Shown: positions 5,616 to 6,157 of the stretch, piece by piece
Layout: each line of letters opens with the position of its first letter
Numbering within the stretch: the stretch's first letter is position 1
NCBI GenBank assembly: GCA_900551515.1
Contig: URWH01000119.1
Location: 1-6,157, forward strand
Direction: 5' to 3'
DNA: 6,157 bases
From: an uncultured Porphyromonadaceae bacterium
Lineage (GTDB): Bacteria; Bacteroidota; Bacteroidia; Bacteroidales; Muribaculaceae
Program-made: the position numbers and the translations under genes
Notes under the pieces: model-generated
The model's input: only the letters and a program-made list of their open reading frames with translations
Databases searched by the model: none
Told to the model about the DNA's origin: nothing

Positions 5616-5660
5616 GCATAATTCCGCCGCATTACGCATATCCCGGGGCACTTTTTAACA

Positions 5661-6157
5661 TTATATAAGTCCGTAGCGTTCTTGTCTGTGTCTGCTGTTG
5701 CCGAAAATATGCATCGGCAGGCTCTTGTCGCGGAGTCTGCCGATGCCGTGCAGGTTGTAGTCGTGCGTTATTCGGAATGTTTGGGTGACTGCGTCAGCCT
5801 TCTTTCCAAACGATATGGGCGGCGCATACGCGCTGGGTATTTGTTGTATTTCGTGCGTTGTGACGGCAACGTCGCGTGCTGCCACGGTGACAGTCTGTCC
5901 GCAGAGACATTCGTGCTGGTAGATGATGTCGAGTTGTGCTATGCGGTGTGTATCGTAGTGTTCCAGCGGCCAGATGTCGAGCATTGTCTCGATGTAGCGC
6001 ACCGAATTGACATGTCGGTTGATGTCGATGTCGGAGTATCGCCATGTATAGGAGGCGCGTACGTCCTCTGCTGAGCATGGCGGGATGCGTCCGGGACGCG
6101 GCACACTGATGCCGTCGGCTCCGATGACCAAGCTGTCAAGCCCGAGTATCGAAATGT
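5661..6157 (-). CDS. Acyl-ACP thioesterase, C-terminal part (cut by window edge)
   Basis: The frame runs open through the right edge, so the N-terminal part, including the first hotdog domain, is missing; about 165 residues are visible. A TTG near 6131 lies inside the coding sequence and is not the start. The visible second hotdog domain carries YSDIDINRHVNSVRYIE (DINRH encoded at about 6026-6012) and YQHEC (glutamate at 5912-5910). These correspond to the Asp-x-Asn-x-His and YRREC catalytic motifs of plant FatA/FatB, so the enzyme looks active. It would hydrolyse acyl-ACP to free fatty acid and ACP in the cytoplasm; chain-length preference cannot be read here. It lies 61 nt upstream of coaX on the same strand. 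Because ACP carries a CoA-derived prosthetic group, the pairing is metabolically sensible, though co-regulation is unproven. The C-terminus is short, basic and histidine-containing. Confidence 0.88.
   Translation of the reverse strand, partial: ISILGLDSLVIGADGISVPRPGRIPPCSAEDVRASYTWRYSDIDINRHVNSVRYIETMLDIWPLEHYDTHRIAQLDIIYQHECLCGQTVTVAARDVAVTTHEIQQIPSAYAPPISFGKKADAVTQTFRITHDYNLHGIGRLRDKSLPMHIFGNSRHRQERYGLI

Noticed and set aside
5600..5632. Upstream in-frame ATG for coaX
   Set aside because: CoaX proteins normally start just before the DxGNT loop, and the extension spans the candidate promoter box.
6129..6131. TTG as start of the thioesterase
   Set aside because: The frame stays open to the window edge and starting there would remove the whole first hotdog domain.

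Overview
The window looks like chromosome from a gut-type Bacteroidales bacterium, plausibly Muribaculaceae or a relative; the genus is inference. The signs are a Bacteroidetes-type promoter (TTG-N20-TAAATTTG), Bacteroidales-like LptC and FadL/PorV-like barrel sequences, lipoprotein signals ending in TSC, and no clear Shine-Dalgarno sequences. Every gene I can support lies on the minus strand, so the biological order runs from the right end to the left.

Right to centre (6157 to 1407) is an envelope and cofactor cluster. It starts with the C-terminal part of an acyl-ACP thioesterase, cut by the window edge. After 61 nt comes type III pantothenate kinase (coaX), whose 3' end overlaps by 14 nt an uncharacterised outer-membrane beta-barrel protein. 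The barrel gene is followed by lptC (LPS export) after 32 nt and by a CNNM/CorC-type membrane protein with CBS domains after another 32 nt. The tight spacing from coaX to the CorC-like gene suggests one operon. A TAATTTTG box lies only a few bases before the coaX start and may be its promoter. The cluster joins fatty-acid/CoA supply with outer-membrane biogenesis.

Left (1406 to 1) has a different character. A 188-nt gap carries a very good Bacteroidetes promoter. It drives a tandem pair of paralogous small lipoproteins of unknown function (613-1218, then 124-558), which share two cysteines and an SDLKGDNKKA block. The upstream copy has an extra acidic C-terminal tail with a 5-residue repeat and a tyrosine-rich end. 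Local GC is visibly lower here than in the central genes. The last 123 nt hold no gene; they contain a strong hairpin (18-57) and a degenerate 20-nt phased repeat (70-116).

No RNA genes, mobile elements or CRISPR arrays were seen. The least explained part is the duplicated lipoprotein locus with its own promoter.
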